Positions 13,487 through 26,007 of a DNA stretch of 64,000 nt are shown one piece after another. Numbering within the stretch: position 1 is the stretch's first letter; the number at the start of each line of letters is the position of its first letter. The stretch comes from Motacilla alba alba (taxonomy: Eukaryota; Chordata; Aves; Passeriformes; Motacillidae). The stretch is taken from NCBI RefSeq assembly GCF_015832195.1, contig NC_052026.1:13069619-13133618 (forward strand). The letters are read 5' to 3'. Made by a program: the position numbers and the translations under genes. The notes under the pieces were generated by a model. The model worked only from the letters and a program-made list of their open reading frames with translations. It searched no databases and was not told the origin of the DNA.

Positions 13487-16400
13487 GTAAGAGGGACTTT
13501 ACCTAATAGTAGTCCAGAATTTCCCATCGCTTCCTTTACATATGGGAAGCCGTTGCTGGCTACAGAGTTCAAAAACCCATGGGATTTCTTAAGGATTTAT
13601 TCTAGGGATACATAAAGCCAGTAGCTGCTATAAGCATCACAGGGAGACAGGTAAGTCTGCAAACACCTATCATTCTCTGCTAACAACCTTGTGAGTTCTC
13701 TTAAGTCCAGCCAATGTCTGGCTTTGTCATCTCTTCTGCTTGTGGCACAGAGCATGAACTGGTCTAATGCAGCCCCTCCATGAGGAAACACAATTGCCTT
13801 TGTCCTGTTTTCTTTTTTCAGTTTGGGAGGGTTTTGTTCTATCCTTCAAATCACACATTTCAGCTGCATCTATCTTCCTTCCTCCAGCATAAAAATTTGT
13901 GTAAACCCAGAACAGCTGGCAAGGTGCGTCAGAGATTATGGCAGCACTGGGCGTTGGTTGTGTGCATCAAGCAATGTTCACTGCAATGAAGTTAATGGAA
14001 GTATCATAAAAGTAAATGGCAACGCTGTAAATAAAACAGAAAGTTAATAACATGCACTGCGGGGAGTGATAATGAGATCAGAAGCAGCATTTCCACTACA
14101 AGTGCTTTGCTAAGCTCTGGGAAAACATAACCAGCTTACTGGACAGCTCGTAAAATGTACATTTTATTATAAGCTGTTCTTTTACTGGAAGAACTCAAAG
14201 CTTCTGCATTCCAACAGATTGGTTTTTCTATTTTAAGCAGATATTTTATAACTGTCAAACTATCAAATAGATATTTTCAGATTGGTCTTGCACCCTTCCA
14301 CGAACACACCTTCTCCATCAAATCTCCCCTGATCTGTTTCTGATCGTGAAATAAATGCATGCCCTTGAAAAAGTAGAGCAGTTCAGTAGGAGTGCTGGAG
14401 AGGAGCAGCTGTTTCTCTGAGATCCCTGAAGTCCAAGGACGTGCATGATTTACACCACGTACAGGTGTGGCAGAGCCGTGTTTTGTGTCATCTCTTGTGT
14501 GCCCAAACCCAGTATGTCAACTGCTCTTGGCCAGTGCTGTTTCCTTTCCCACCCCATCCAAGCAGGACAGCTTGCTCTTCATGCCTGGCAAACCTTTCTG
14601 ACGACGCTCACGTGATGGTCCTTGAAGGCTAAAGAAGGGATCAGCACATGGAAAAGACGAGCAAAGCAGAGCAGCAATTTTAAGAGCATCTTTAATCTTG
14701 GACAGCTTTGGGTTTTGCTGCCTGTCACATCCCAGGCTAGAAAATCTGCTGAGCTCTTGGCAAGCGGTTTTTGTCATTAAACAAATGAGGAACATAATGC
14801 CAGGATAACTTTAGACAGTCCTTATGAATATGTTTATACTAGTCAGGCATGCAGTGTGAGGGGATCAACCAAGTATCTGCTCACTAGGAATTACTTCCAC
14901 TCTCAAGGTTAAGGGAGAAGGGAGGAGACCAATGGAGGCACAGCCCACTGCATTTCTGCTTACAGACCACCTCGGTGTGAAGGGTGCAGTACCCTCCCAG
15001 AGCAGCCATCTCGCCCTGGGGGCAGGTCACACTGACACAGCTGCTGCCGGCCTCAGGTCATTTCACAGGAGCCTGTTGTCCCTTCTGCAGCTGCCTCTTC
15101 TCCTTTAATAATGTCAACCGTGCTCACCCTTCGGTGGGCAATCATTTACACATCTCTATAAAAATTGTAATGAGCTGTTGTTAACCCTTCAACCCAGGCA
15201 GGCGAGAGTGGGGCGCTGCCTTTAATCCCTGGTGCTGTTAGAAACCTCTGCTCCCCACGTGTCCTGCTGTGTGATTGTAAATGTCTGCCTGACAAGGAAA
15301 GTGGCAGCCCACTCCTGGAGGTGTTTGCTCGATGCCACACATCCTGTGCACTTAAAGAGATGGTCTGTGCGTGTCTCAAGGAAGACAGGAAGCTTTCCTT
15401 TTTGCTCATGAGAGAAGACAGGCTGAGTTCCTTTATTGTGCTAACCCTGTGGAAGTTGCTGCAGCCCAGAGCTCCTCGTACCTCCCTGGCCCTTCTCCAG
15501 CAGCCACACCAGAACACAGCAGCCAGTGGAGCAGCGGGGTTGTGGCATCTTTCTGCTGTCAGTGCCAGTTATCAGCCAGCCACGGCCTGGGCCTAGAATT
15601 CCTGAGACAGAGGGGACATGTGCTGCCCCATGGCTCTGTCCTCCCTTGCCTATGTTTTTTCCACCCCTCATACCCCCAGCCCCCATCCGGGGATTTGCAT
15701 TTCCTTAGGAGTAGAATCTGGGCTTTTACAGCCTGGCTATATCAGGTCCTGAGGGCCTGTCCTGGATTTGACAGGAGGGGCTGGAGTAAGGAGCAGAGGC
15801 AGCTATCCCCTTTGCTGCTCATCTCTCTGATGTGCTTTATAAATGGAAATGTGAATGTGTAGTGGCCTCTTAATTGGGCCACCTTTGTAGGGCAGCCCCA
15901 CGGGGGAGCAGCCGGCCCCAGCGCTCCTGCAGCGGGTGACTGATGGTGACTGACAGGGGACAGGCAGCACCAAAGACCCTCCCCAGAGCAGCTTGCAGCT
16001 GCCCTTGTTAGCAGAGACAGCCTTGCTCCCAGTGGGTTTACTTCGCTCCGCTGTGGATCACAGCTGCCCTGTTTCCAGGCGGGTTGATGATTTACAGGCA
16101 GCTATTGATTCAGGTAGCAAAGGTTGTTTAGACAAGCGCAGGACGGGTGTTTGTGCCTCGCTCATGCACTTTGCTCCGTGCTTGGCGGTGCCTTGGTGCT
16201 GGCTGCACGGAGCTGGCTGAGCACAGGGAGAGCTGCAGCTCCAGTACAGGCTTCAGAGCATGGAGGGGCTTGTGCTGACCCTGCAGCTTCCCTGCTCACG
16301 TCTGTCTGCGCCTCCAGCCCCTGTGTGCCTGCAGCACAAGCTGGCCAGGCCCCACGAGCCCCAGTGTATGCCCAGGTAGTACCTACAGCACTGGTACCTA

Positions 16401-18472
16401 CAGCACTTCTCTGTGGCCAGCCAAGGACAACGCCATGGGATGACGCCGGTCTCAGTTCCTGCTCCGTGCAGCCCTGCTGGCTGCGGCTGTGAGACCGCAT
16501 TCCTGGTTCGTGATCCATATCGATCCCCCAGGAGGCAGGCCCTGCCCACCAGAGAGGCACAGCAGTCAGGGAGGAAGAGGAGAAGAAAGAGACTGACCCC
16601 TTGCTGGGGTTGATAGATGGGAGTCGCAGAGGGGCCAAAAGAGCTTTGGATTCAATAGGTTGGGCTGTTGCTGCCCAGGCCATTGGGGTGTTCCCAGAAG
16701 AACATCAGTAACTCCTGTCCTTGTCTTCCCAGCTGGGGTTGTGGCTGGTGTTTAGCAGCGGAGAGGGAGAAAAACCACACGCCCAGTAGTTTGACACTGA
16801 GCACATACAGCGTGACCCCTCAGCTTCCTTCCTGTGGCCTCTCTGAGCCCAGCCCCGGGAGCCGGTCACCTCCCTGCTCACAGGGATGAAGGGAAGCGAC
16901 ACTCCCCTGCCTGCCTTTCCTGAACCAGTGTGGGGAGGGGGCCTCAGTGCACAGCCCTCCTCCAACAGTGAGGGGCAGAGGCCACAAAAATACCTCCTCC
17001 CAGCCAGCTCTTGGCCTGCTTCGCGCCGTGCTGGTCCCTGCCCCTCGTGGCCGGCGGAGATGAGCTGACCCAGTTGTGTCAGCACAAGAGCGGCTGGAGC
17101 TGCGATGGGAGTGGGTGGCAGCAGGGACGCATGGGGCTGTTCACCCGCCTGGGAGAATCGCTTGCTGAAATGAATCTGGATTAATTCATTTCCAATGATG
17201 ACTGGGTGGGCAGGAATGTCAGGGCTGTCCCTTGCAGCAAGGGCAGAGGCTCCCTGCTGGGAACACGTTCAGTACGGGTTCGATAGTTGTAGCATAAAGA
17301 ACTGCAGAATCACGGAAAGGTTCAGGTTGAAAGGGACCTTTAAGGGCCAACTAATCCAACCCCCAGCAGCGAGCAGGAATTCTTTATCTAGATCAGATTG
17401 CTGAGAGCCCCATTCAGCCTGACCTTGCAGGGACCTCATCACCAAATGTTCATCTGTCTCAGAGAGACCACTGGTAGGAGAGGCCTTTAACCTTCTCATG
17501 CGGGCCTTGGGTGCTTTCCTGCACACCACCCAGCACCCTGGAAAACCTGCAGAGCCTGAGATGCTCATCTTCCCTTAGGCTTTGGTCTTGCTTTCAAGCA
17601 GTGGGCTGCTCTGGTGAGCAGGAAAAGCAGTGACCAACAGAACAGCCAAATTCAGTGGTTCCCCACACGAGTTTAATGACCTTGTCATGGCAGTCCAGTG
17701 CTTGCCACCCTGGAACAAATGCAAAACAATTGTGATGATTCAGTTACAGCTCCTGTTTTGAATTGCAATTTCACTCCTTCTGTAGGTTAATTAGTAGCAT
17801 GGCCCCGGGCTGTCAATGGCAAGGGTTTGTAGCAAACTACATTAAAATTCAGCTGCATGCCATTAATGAGGAGCAAGGTGCTTTTCCAGGCGTAGGTGTG
17901 CCTTCTTCCTCGCAGCACTCAGGTGCCATGCTGAGGGGCAGCACTAAATACTCGGTGGTTAGAAGCTGGTCTGTGGCTGGGAAACCCCTGGCCTGCATCC
18001 CTGAGCTGCTGCAGGCTTGCTGGGTGATGCTTTTTGCACCCCTGATGCTCCCTGTGCCTGTTGCTGGCTTGTTTTGTGAGCCTGTCAGCTTGTATTGGAG
18101 GGTGTGGTTGGGTTTGAGATGCTTTGCTAGGTGGTGCAAAGGCCTGCTCTGATCCCCTTCTGTCTGTGGAGGACATTTCTCAGCTGTAGGAGAAGATTGG
18201 AACTAGAATCAGCCAGTTCAGTTCTCTAGTCTATGCGACCACCAGAGCTCTGGGAGTCCCCCAGATGACAGCCAGCAGGCCACCAAGCACTTTTGGTGTC
18301 CGTAGATGTTCAGTGGAGCCATCAGTTCATGGAAAGGGACGGAGGGACACAGACAGTGCTTTCCCTCCCTACTCATCCCTTCAGGTGGGCTTTGCCCCAG
18401 GCTGGGGGCCGCACAGGCTGCCACAGGCGCTGCTCACAGCCTCTGCCTCTGCCTCCCTGCAGGTACATCGAG
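13487..18472 (+). other. CFDP1: Last intron of CFDP1
   Basis: A 5.0-kb intron with GT donor and ctgcag acceptor joins the two CFDP1 exons in frame. It contains a CR1 fragment near 17.3-17.5 kb. I see no internal exon or RNA gene. Confidence 0.88.
17294..17460 (-). mobile_element. CR1 LINE 3' fragment, antisense to CFDP1
   Basis: The block starting cagaatcacggaaaggttca, then gttgaaagggaccttta and ccaactaatccaaccccc, is the reverse complement of the CR1 3' terminus. The homology appears to continue through gacctcatcaccaaatgttc. The right boundary is uncertain. Confidence 0.75.
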
Positions 18473-18553
18473 AGGAAAGCGTTCCTGGAGCGTGTGGATC
18501 ACAGGCAGTTCGAAATCGAACGCGACATCAGACTGAGCAGGATGAAGCCCTGA
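18473..18553 (+). CDS. CFDP1: CFDP1 terminal coding exon
   Basis: Acceptor ctgcag, then gtacatcgagagg; with the two bases from the previous exon it reads G-Y-I-E-R. The exon encodes [20 protein letters not shown] and then DIRLSRMKP before TGA at 18551. This is the invariant C-terminus of the BCNT domain, which in yeast Swc5 and its animal homologues is the region needed for H2A.Z exchange. The frame is clean and the C-terminal length matches the vertebrate family. CFDP1 lies upstream of BCAR1 on the same strand, as in mammals. Confidence 0.95.
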
Positions 18554-19205
18554 CATGCTGGGGGTGGCCATGGGGGATTTTGCTCCCTTCTGTGCCCCAG
18601 GGCTGGCTGGGGGCTGCCAGCCACCGACGACCACCAAGCACAGAAACTGTTCTCTACCCAAGACTCAGCCTGTACTGTCTCAACGTACAGGCTTTTCCTT
18701 TTACTGTAATAGTTTGGGGAGGGTATTTGTCAGTGGACAGGAGGCACTTTGAGGGTTAAATGGCCCAGCAGCTGATAGAAGACACTGGTGTAATTCTGGC
18801 AACAACTTTGCAAGGAGAAGAGGTGGTGGCACCCATCCATTACCAATCCCAGGTGCTTCTGGCAGCAGGAGGAGCCGGGGAGAGTACTGGCATGTTTGGT
18901 GGTGAGAGTGGAGCTGCAGGAAGGTTTCATGGCTGCTGTGCATATTCAAGCTGTGGGCTGGAGCCCTTCTGCTTGCTGTGCCAGCCCCGCAGCACTCCCT
19001 GCCCCTCCGCCCTCTGCTCCTGTCCAGACAAAGCCAAACTGTCTGTACTTGTTTGTGGGGTCTGATGATGCTCGGGGGGGTTAAGCAAGCTGGTGAAGAA
19101 ATCCTTCCTTGTTCATGCTGTCAAGAAGATGGGAGCAGCTGCAGCAGGCAGGAAGGGCCAGGATCTGAGTGTTCACGTGAATAAAGTATTCCATCCCAAC
19201 ACTTT
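18554..19205 (+). other. CFDP1: CFDP1 3' UTR
   Basis: Non-coding sequence after the CFDP1 stop codon, running to a canonical AATAAA. The exact cleavage site is inferred as 15-25 bases past the signal. Confidence 0.7.
19180..19185 (+). terminator. CFDP1: CFDP1 poly(A) signal AATAAA
   Basis: A canonical AATAAA in the context cacgtgaataaagtattcc, 627 bp after the CFDP1 stop codon. It is the first good signal on the + strand after the stop. Confidence 0.75.
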
Positions 19206-22200
19206 TGCATGCTGGCAGTGTGGTTTGTGTGGGAAGCAGAGGACAAAGAAATTAAGGATCACATACAGTAAAGAGTGTCTGACAGGAGTCAAAAACCTGT
19301 CTCAGAGGTGCCTAGTGTGAGCCCTGATAGCAACCTGGAGGTCAGAGCAAGTGTTTGAATCACCTTCTCTCCTCATTACTGGGGCTGGTGGTGCAATGAA
19401 ACCCAGAACTGGGGATGACAAGGTCAGTGTAGTCCTGTAGCAGTGCTGCAGGAGTAAGGAAACTCATCCAAAGCGTGGCCACGCAGGGACATTCAGCAAG
19501 TGCAGCTGCCTGGGAGGGCAGGCCAAGGCGCCTGGGTGTGGAACGAGCAGCTGGAGCTGGAGAGCAGCAATGCTCCGTCATCCTGGCGTCCCTGCTGGCC
19601 TGGCTCTGGTGGAGTCGGGCAGCTCCCCGTGTCTGGCCTGTGCACATCCTTGGAGTAGAGGTACTCACCAGCGTTTCCCCACAGGATGCTCTGGGCCTGC
19701 TTGGTGGGGCAGCCCGTGCTGGTGCTGTGCTGGGGGAAAGCAGCACGAGCCCCATCCTTCCTGCCCGCAGGGTGAGCGATGCCACTGCTGCCATGGCCCC
19801 TTGCCTGCAGCTCTGAGCATGGTCTGAGCCTTGGGCTCATGTGTCCGCTGCTGAGTCAGCCCCTGCTCTGTGGCTGTGCTGCAGGATAGACCAGAACAAA
19901 ACACCACGTGCTCAGGGGAGCTGCAGCCTTTGGCACCCTGTTCTGTACAGAATCAGCTGTAATGGACCTGCTTAAACAAGCCTGAAATTGGACAGAAACA
20001 AAACAACAGAGTGATGACATGTTTCCATCTCCAAACACTTCCAAGCCAGTTGCTGCTCTGGCTTAGGTTGCAAAAACAACCAGAGTCCCTGTGCAGGGCA
20101 CTGTTGTGGGGATATCTCAGCTTGGGGCTCCTGAGTGGCAGCAAATGGGTCTGGCAGGACCTCAGTGTGGGCTGTGGAGCAAGGCAGGTGCTGCTGCAGT
20201 AGCTGGGCTGCTCTCCTGCTTGGAATGGTAGTGCTGGACCATCTCCAGCGCCTTCTCCCCTGGTGTGCTGTCCTGCACTCCTTACAGGGACCCTCCCAAC
20301 AGCCACCCCAAGGCAGCCCAGGCTTGTTTTGCTGCAGCTCCCTGAAGATGAGATGCTGAGGTAGGCACAAGCAGGGCTGGGAGGGCTGGACCTGCTGTGA
20401 GTGCTGAGCAGGCAACCAGGGAAATTATTTGCCTATTGCTCTGCTGTTGCTGAGAGGAGAAGAGGAAATATTTGGGAACATCTCTGCCCTGTGTCCCCAT
20501 GACTGATGCTGGATAGCAGCAGGGAAGGGTCGTGTCACCCCTGCACAGGCTGGGACCCCACGGCATCTGGCTTCTGGCAGCTGCCAACCAAAGCCTTTGC
20601 TGCAGCATGAGTATCCCTGTTGCATTCTAGGGCCCTTTCTGCTCCAGCAGCTGGGCAGCACCAAGCAGGTAAGAAATGGAAAATAATTCTGTGCATTGTA
20701 TCATGAGCAAGAGCAGAATGGAGATGCAACAAGTACCCTTGGAGATCCCAAAGGCCAGAGGCACCAAGCCCAGCCTTTTTTTTTAAAAGCATTAAAGAGC
20801 TCCAGGCTGTGTCCATAGTGTGTCCTGCAGCTACATCTGGCTCTGGATGGGTTGGGGGTGGCTTTGGATTCACATGCATGCTAATGGTGTGTTAGAGGGC
20901 TGTGGCCAGCACAACCTCCCCTGGTATGCTGGTGAAATGGGAAAATTGATGACCTGCAATTTATGGGATCCTGCCTGCCAGTCCCAGCTATGCTCTTCAG
21001 AAGCCTTCTGGAGTTTTTTCTTCTTTTCAGCTAAGCAAATGTGGAAAAGCTTGAAATCTTGGGAGCAACCTGACGTGCTGGAAAAGGACAATGTAATGGC
21101 AGCGGCCAAGAGCCTCGACTCCCCTCTCTGCTGGGCTCCCCAGCTCGTGGCAGCATGGTGTGCCCAGCTCAGCATGAGGATGCTGGGCTGCAGTGCCAGC
21201 TCCTGGCCCAGCAAGCTGGGGCAGGCTTGGCGGGATGGCCGGGAGGCAGCCTCCAGCCTGGGCTGATCCCTGGCTTCCTCCATGCTCCCAAGCGTCCCGC
21301 GTTTTTGCTGGGTTGGATCATGTATTCCTCGCCTCTCTTTCCTGAAGACGAGGAGTGATTTACAGGTCTCCAGAAAAATACAGCTTGGCTGCTTCGGAAG
21401 GAAAAAAAGAAAACAACCAAAACCCCTCTCTGCTTGCTATTTTCATTGCCCAGTCACCTTGCCATGAAGGGGGGTGGCCCCAGCACCCACCAGCCCTCAG
21501 CATCCCCACCAACCCTTGATGGAGAGCCCTGCACTTTCTGTGAGAAGCAATGTTCTCAGATGTGGGTCCATCTTTTGAGACATTCCCACCTTGAGCTGTC
21601 TTCTCTGGGAAGCTCACGTGTTCTCCATGGCTTAGGACCCACCCTGGGCATTTGTTTGGGGTAATTTTGGCCCTATAAGGAGTCCCTCATGGCCAGAGCA
21701 TCACCTCACCCTGAGGAGCTCCCCCTTCCCTGGCTGCCTGAAGGGGCCCCTTGTGCAGCTGAGCCCCAAACAAGGCTCCAATTGTGTCTGTGTGTCCTGA
21801 CGGTCGGGGCTTCTGCCACGGCATCCGTGTGCTGGGGCCATGGTGAAACCAGCTGTGTCCAACCCACACCCACAGCTCAGCTTTACTGATCTGCTGGGGT
21901 TTGTGGGGGCTGTTACAGGGCCACAGGAATCACGACAGGGAGGTAACACTGTGCACTTAAAGCTGCTTCAGTGAAAGGGACAAGGGAATAAATGTTGACA
22001 TGGGAGGGGCTTGAATGCTGGCTGGCTGGAGGTGCATCCCGTAGCCCCAGGCAGTCCCAAGGACCACAGTGGGATTCATGGACAGAGCTGCCATCGGGCA
22101 AAGCGTGGCAGCTGGGAGAAGGAGGGATCAGAGCATGGAGCTGACCTTGGGAGCATCCCCCTGCAGCCAGGGCAGCAGTTCCCTGGGGGGCAGAGCTGGT

Positions 22201-22809
22201 ACCTGGAAGGTGATGCTGACAGCATCATATCTTCTTTTCCAGTTTGCTGTTTTCAGCCTCTTCCCACCTCTCCTTCACAGCAATGTCCCACCCAGCAGCA
22301 CAGTGGGACTCTGTTTGCAGTGTGTTCAAAAGCAATGGGGAGTGATGGAGTGGCCTGTGGGTCTCCCACCCCATTTGAGGGTCTCCACCCTGGGGTTTCC
22401 TTGTGCTGGGGGTGGGTGCTGGCACTGACATTTGAAACTCAGCTGATGGTGATGGCACAGCCAGCCCTTCCTGCTGTCAGCCCCTCCCGCTCCCAGCAGT
22501 GAGCCCAGCTGGGGGCGAGGATCAGCGCCAGCCCTCACTAGGGATGAATGGGGAGGCAAACAGAGCTGCTACTGTTGGGGCAGCCTGAGGCCCGCAGTCT
22601 GCCTCGGCTTTGCTGGAGATGAGGGGGTGCCCTGCAATCCTGTTCTTTGGAAAGGCAAGCAGCCTCCCCCAGCATCTTCTCTCCACAGCTAAGAACCAAC
22701 CCAGTGCCACAGAGAAGCACAGGGATAAATCCTGGTTGTGATCCTGTTGGGTCCCGTGATATTACAAGCCAAGAGAAATGTCCTCATTATTTCCAGAATA
22801 TTGAAGTCT

Positions 22810-22841
22810 AATAAATCCTGTCCTGCCTTATAGGATTTATT
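22810..22841. repeat. Short inverted repeat with AATAAA arms
   Basis: Perfect 10-bp arms aataaatcct and aggatttatt separated by 12 bp. Each strand therefore reads AATAAA. Possibly coincidental; no gene end is recognisable nearby. Confidence 0.5.
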
Positions 22842-23099
22842 TCTTCATTCATTGCTAGGAGACTCAGTCCTGTGTAATCCTATTGCTGCTCCAGGAGGTG
22901 GGGAGCAGCTTTCCGAAGCACAGACCTGGCAGGGCTGTGGGCAGGAGCAGGAAGCCCCAGCCGAACCTGCTGGTCCTGGCAAACATCCCAGTGCCAGCCC
23001 ATTTCCTGGTGTGTCCCACTGTACCAGAGCTGTGCCCTGTGTTTGATTCACCAAAATGAACCTCATCCAATTGTTGGGGCATGGCTGGGCCAATGGGAC

Positions 23100-23124
23100 A
23101 TTAATTGGCTGCTAGCCAATTAAT
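23100..23124. promoter_or_regulatory. Perfect inverted repeat carrying two CCAAT boxes and two TAATT cores
   Basis: Arms attaattggct and agccaattaat (11 bp, perfect) flank the spacer gct. Each arm contains a CCAAT box (NF-Y type) and a TAATT homeodomain core. A further ccaat lies 10 bp to the left, and ggcatggct occurs on both flanks. It lies 2.9 kb upstream of the BCAR1 start codon. A regulatory role is inferred only from motif content. Confidence 0.4.
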
Positions 23125-24799
23125 AAGGCATGGCTCAGCGCAGCCTGCTCCCCCCGTCCATTGTACATCTGCCATGCTCCCCCAAATCTCATTTTGGAGT
23201 CCTCCTACACCTTGTCACACCATATCCAACAGGAAAAGCTGCAAAAAGCCAGGAATAGGTGGGCCCGGCACAGCCAGTGCCCTGCCCGTGCAGAGCCAGC
23301 CGTGCCTGGCTCACCGTACTCCAGGGACTCTCCGGAAGACAATGACGGACACACGAATACAGCTGGAAAATTGTCACAGAAGTGTTTTCCATAGCAACCG
23401 TTGCTGGGGCAACCTGCATCCCAAGGAGCATCCATCCCGAAGCACCCAGCCCTGTGTCCAGTGGAGCTGGCAGGGAATCACGGCGTGGGACTGCTGGGAC
23501 TCCCACCAGCAGCAGCACAGGGATGCTCTGGCAGCCAATCCAGCTCTGAGCATCCCCCGTGCTGCAGGGTCCCTGTAATGCTCCACTTTTCATCTTCTTT
23601 TTGGCATTTCATTTTCTCAAAGGTAGGAGAAGCCTAAGGAAGACCTGCTGGTGCCTGTTGCCCCATGGGTGCTTGGCTGTGGAAGCAGGGATGTGCAGGA
23701 GCTGTTGCCAGCTTGGGGTGCTCAGCAGATGCAAGCAGTGATTTTTGTCTCTGATGGACCAAAAATGGGATTGAGTTTGACAGTGTACACTTCGATCTGA
23801 GCATCAACACAGGGAGAGGGAAAAGTGATATTCCCACTGCTTTTAAGTCCAAAAGCAGGGAGCTTCTGGCCCCTCAGCACCTGCCTGAAGTCATGTGGTG
23901 GCAGCTTCACCCTGGGGACACCTCAGGGATCCCAGGAGACCCTCACTGCTGGCCTGGTGGGCCCACACCTGACTCAGGGTCTCCAAAGGGAACACACCCT
24001 GGCTTCATGGGATCAGCTGTGGAGTGGTGGAAGAGAGGCTGGGGAGCCTGGAGCCCATCCCAGCGATGTCCCCAGTGCTCAGTGTCTGCGCTGTCACCAC
24101 TGTCACCAGCAAGAGGAAACCACAGTCCTCAGGCTGCGCCCGCCGGGGCAGCTGCGGTTTGCGGGCGCGACCGCAGTCCCTGCCACCGGATGTCTCCCAC
24201 CCACAGCTGTGCCTCAGTTTCCCTTTCTGCCGTGATACACAGGGACACTTGCCTCCAATCTGGGGACAGTGGTGGTGGCTCAAATTCTGCTTTCTGGGGA
24301 AGGGCATGTGTTTACAATCTGGCCTCAGCTCTGCCGCTGCACCCTGGTGTGGCCTGAAAGTAACCCCGGCAGGTGAGAGGAAATGCCGTGGTGGGGATGG
24401 CAGCCAGGAGGCACGAGCACGGTCAGGGGCACACTCCTGGCCTGTCTCCACACGCACCACTCACTCACTGGCCTGCGGCTCTCACACAGGCCCACTCATT
24501 GCCCACTTGCCCATGAGCTCACTGGCTGCAGGCACCCCTCGTGTCCCTCCCCTTGGTTCCCGATGTGCTCTGGCTCTCGTGCGCCTGGGGAGCAGCACGG
24601 GTGTCCCTGCAGCTTCTGCATGTCCACAGGTCCTGTGCCCCCACGCAGCTCACACATGAGCCTCCCACAGCTCCCAGCTGCAGCCACCCTCCCAGCCTGC
24701 TCCTGGCTCTCTGCAGATGATGGCAGGGCCTGTGGTACAGCGTACAGTGCTGCCAAACCCGGGCTTACCAGCTGTTGGGCTGCCCATGGGCCATGCAGC

Positions 24800-25217
24800 C
24801 AGGCTGTTGGAACAGGCCAGACAGGCAGCTGTGTGTGCCATGGCTAACGTGGTGTGCCCTGTGTGCCAGGATGTGCCATGTGAGCCATTGCACCTACAGC
24901 GGCCCATTATCTGCCCCTTGTGTGCCCCTGCTATACACACCATCGCCATTACACACCCCAGAACTCCCCAGTTACCTTACTGTTACCCTTTACTGCACAT
25001 CCATTGCACACCTGTTACACACCCATTAACCTTTAATGACCTTTTATCATTACACACCCATTGCAGAGCCTTTTTCCTTCCTTCATTTGCACACTGCATG
25101 TAGCCTTTGTTACACACCAAGCACAGGCTCGCTACAACACCTGTTGCACACCCTTCAGTGCACATCTGGTGCCCACCTGTTCCCCTCCCCTTATCCTTTG
25201 TCGCACTTAGTCACACC
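24800..25217. repeat. Degenerate cacacc/ttacacaccc repeat tract
   Basis: Phrases such as ttacacacc, attgcacacc and gttacacaccc recur at irregular short intervals. They lead directly into the regular minisatellite that starts near 25218 and may be older, decayed material from the same expansion. Confidence 0.5.
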
Positions 25218-25722
25218 CCTTTAGCCGGTGTCACACCCCGTCCCCGGTGTCACACCCCGTGCCCGGTGTCACACCCCTTTGCCCGGTGTCGCAGCCCTTT
25301 GCCCGGTGTCACACCCCTTTGCCCGGTGTCGCAGCCCTTTGCCCGGTGTCGCACCCCTTTGCCCGGTGTCGCACCCCGTGCCCGGTGTCGCACCCCTTTG
25401 CCCGGTGTCGCACCCCGTGCCCGGTGTCGCACCCCTTTGCCCGGTGTCGCACCCCGTGCCCGGTGTCGCACCCCTTTGCCCGGTGTCGCACCCCGTGCCC
25501 GGTGTCGCACCCCTTTGCCCGGTGTCGCACCCCGTGCCCGGTGTCGCACCCCTTTGCCCGGTGTCGCACCCCGTGCCCGGTGTCGCAGCCCGTGCCCGGT
25601 GTCGCACCCCGTGCCCGGTGTCACAGCCGTTGCTCGGTGTCACAGCCCATGCCCGGTGTCGCACCCCTTTGCCCGGTGTCACACCCCGTGCCCGGTGTCG
25701 CACCCCGTGCCCGGTGTCGCAG
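25218..25722. repeat. GC-rich minisatellite, 19/20-bp unit with 39-bp higher-order period
   Basis: About 26 head-to-tail copies of a unit built on ggtgtcgcacccc. Units ending gtgcccg (19 bp) alternate with units ending tttgcccg (20 bp) across the central part, giving a 39-bp dimer period. Because 39 is divisible by three, long spurious open frames arise on both strands. The minus strand carries repeated GGGG/GGG runs. The array ends only about 285 bp upstream of the BCAR1 start codon, at the edge of its promoter island. Confidence 0.95.
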
Positions 25723-25739
25723 CCGCTCCGCCCCCTTTA

Positions 25740-26007
25740 CACGCGCGTGGCTCGCCCCGCGCCCCCGTGCCCGCCCCGCCCCTCGCCACAGACCCCGCCC
25801 CTTTCCGCGCCCCTCGCCCCGGGCCCCGCCCCCCGGGCGGGCTCCGCCAATGGGGGCGGGCGGAGCGGCCGGGCCGGGCGCGCGCGGCGCTATAACGATC
25901 CCTACGGCGCCGCCGCCGCCCGCGCGCCCCGGCCCCGCCGCCCCCGGCCCGGCCCGGCCCTCGGCCCCGCACCCGGCCCGCTGCGGCCGGAGCGGCCCCG
26001 CGGGAAG
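25740..26007 (+). promoter_or_regulatory. BCAR1: BCAR1 promoter, CpG island core and 5' UTR
   Basis: Extremely CpG-rich sequence immediately upstream of the BCAR1 start codon. It has a ccaat box at 25847-25851 directly followed by a gggggcggg GC box, and a tataac element at 25891. The transcription start is inferred at about 25915-25930, leaving a 5' UTR of roughly 80-90 bases. The island continues into intron 1 to about 26.9 kb. Confidence 0.7.

Larger units (their letters stand above)
19206..25217. other. Intergenic region between CFDP1 and BCAR1
   Basis: About 6 kb without a recognisable exon, RNA gene or transposon body. It holds two short inverted repeats (22810 and 23100). Toward its right end, from about 24.8 kb, there is a degenerate run of cacacc/ttacacaccc phrases that grades into the minisatellite at 25218. 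Alternative first exons of BCAR1, known in mammals, could lie here, but none can be called from sequence alone. Confidence 0.7.
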
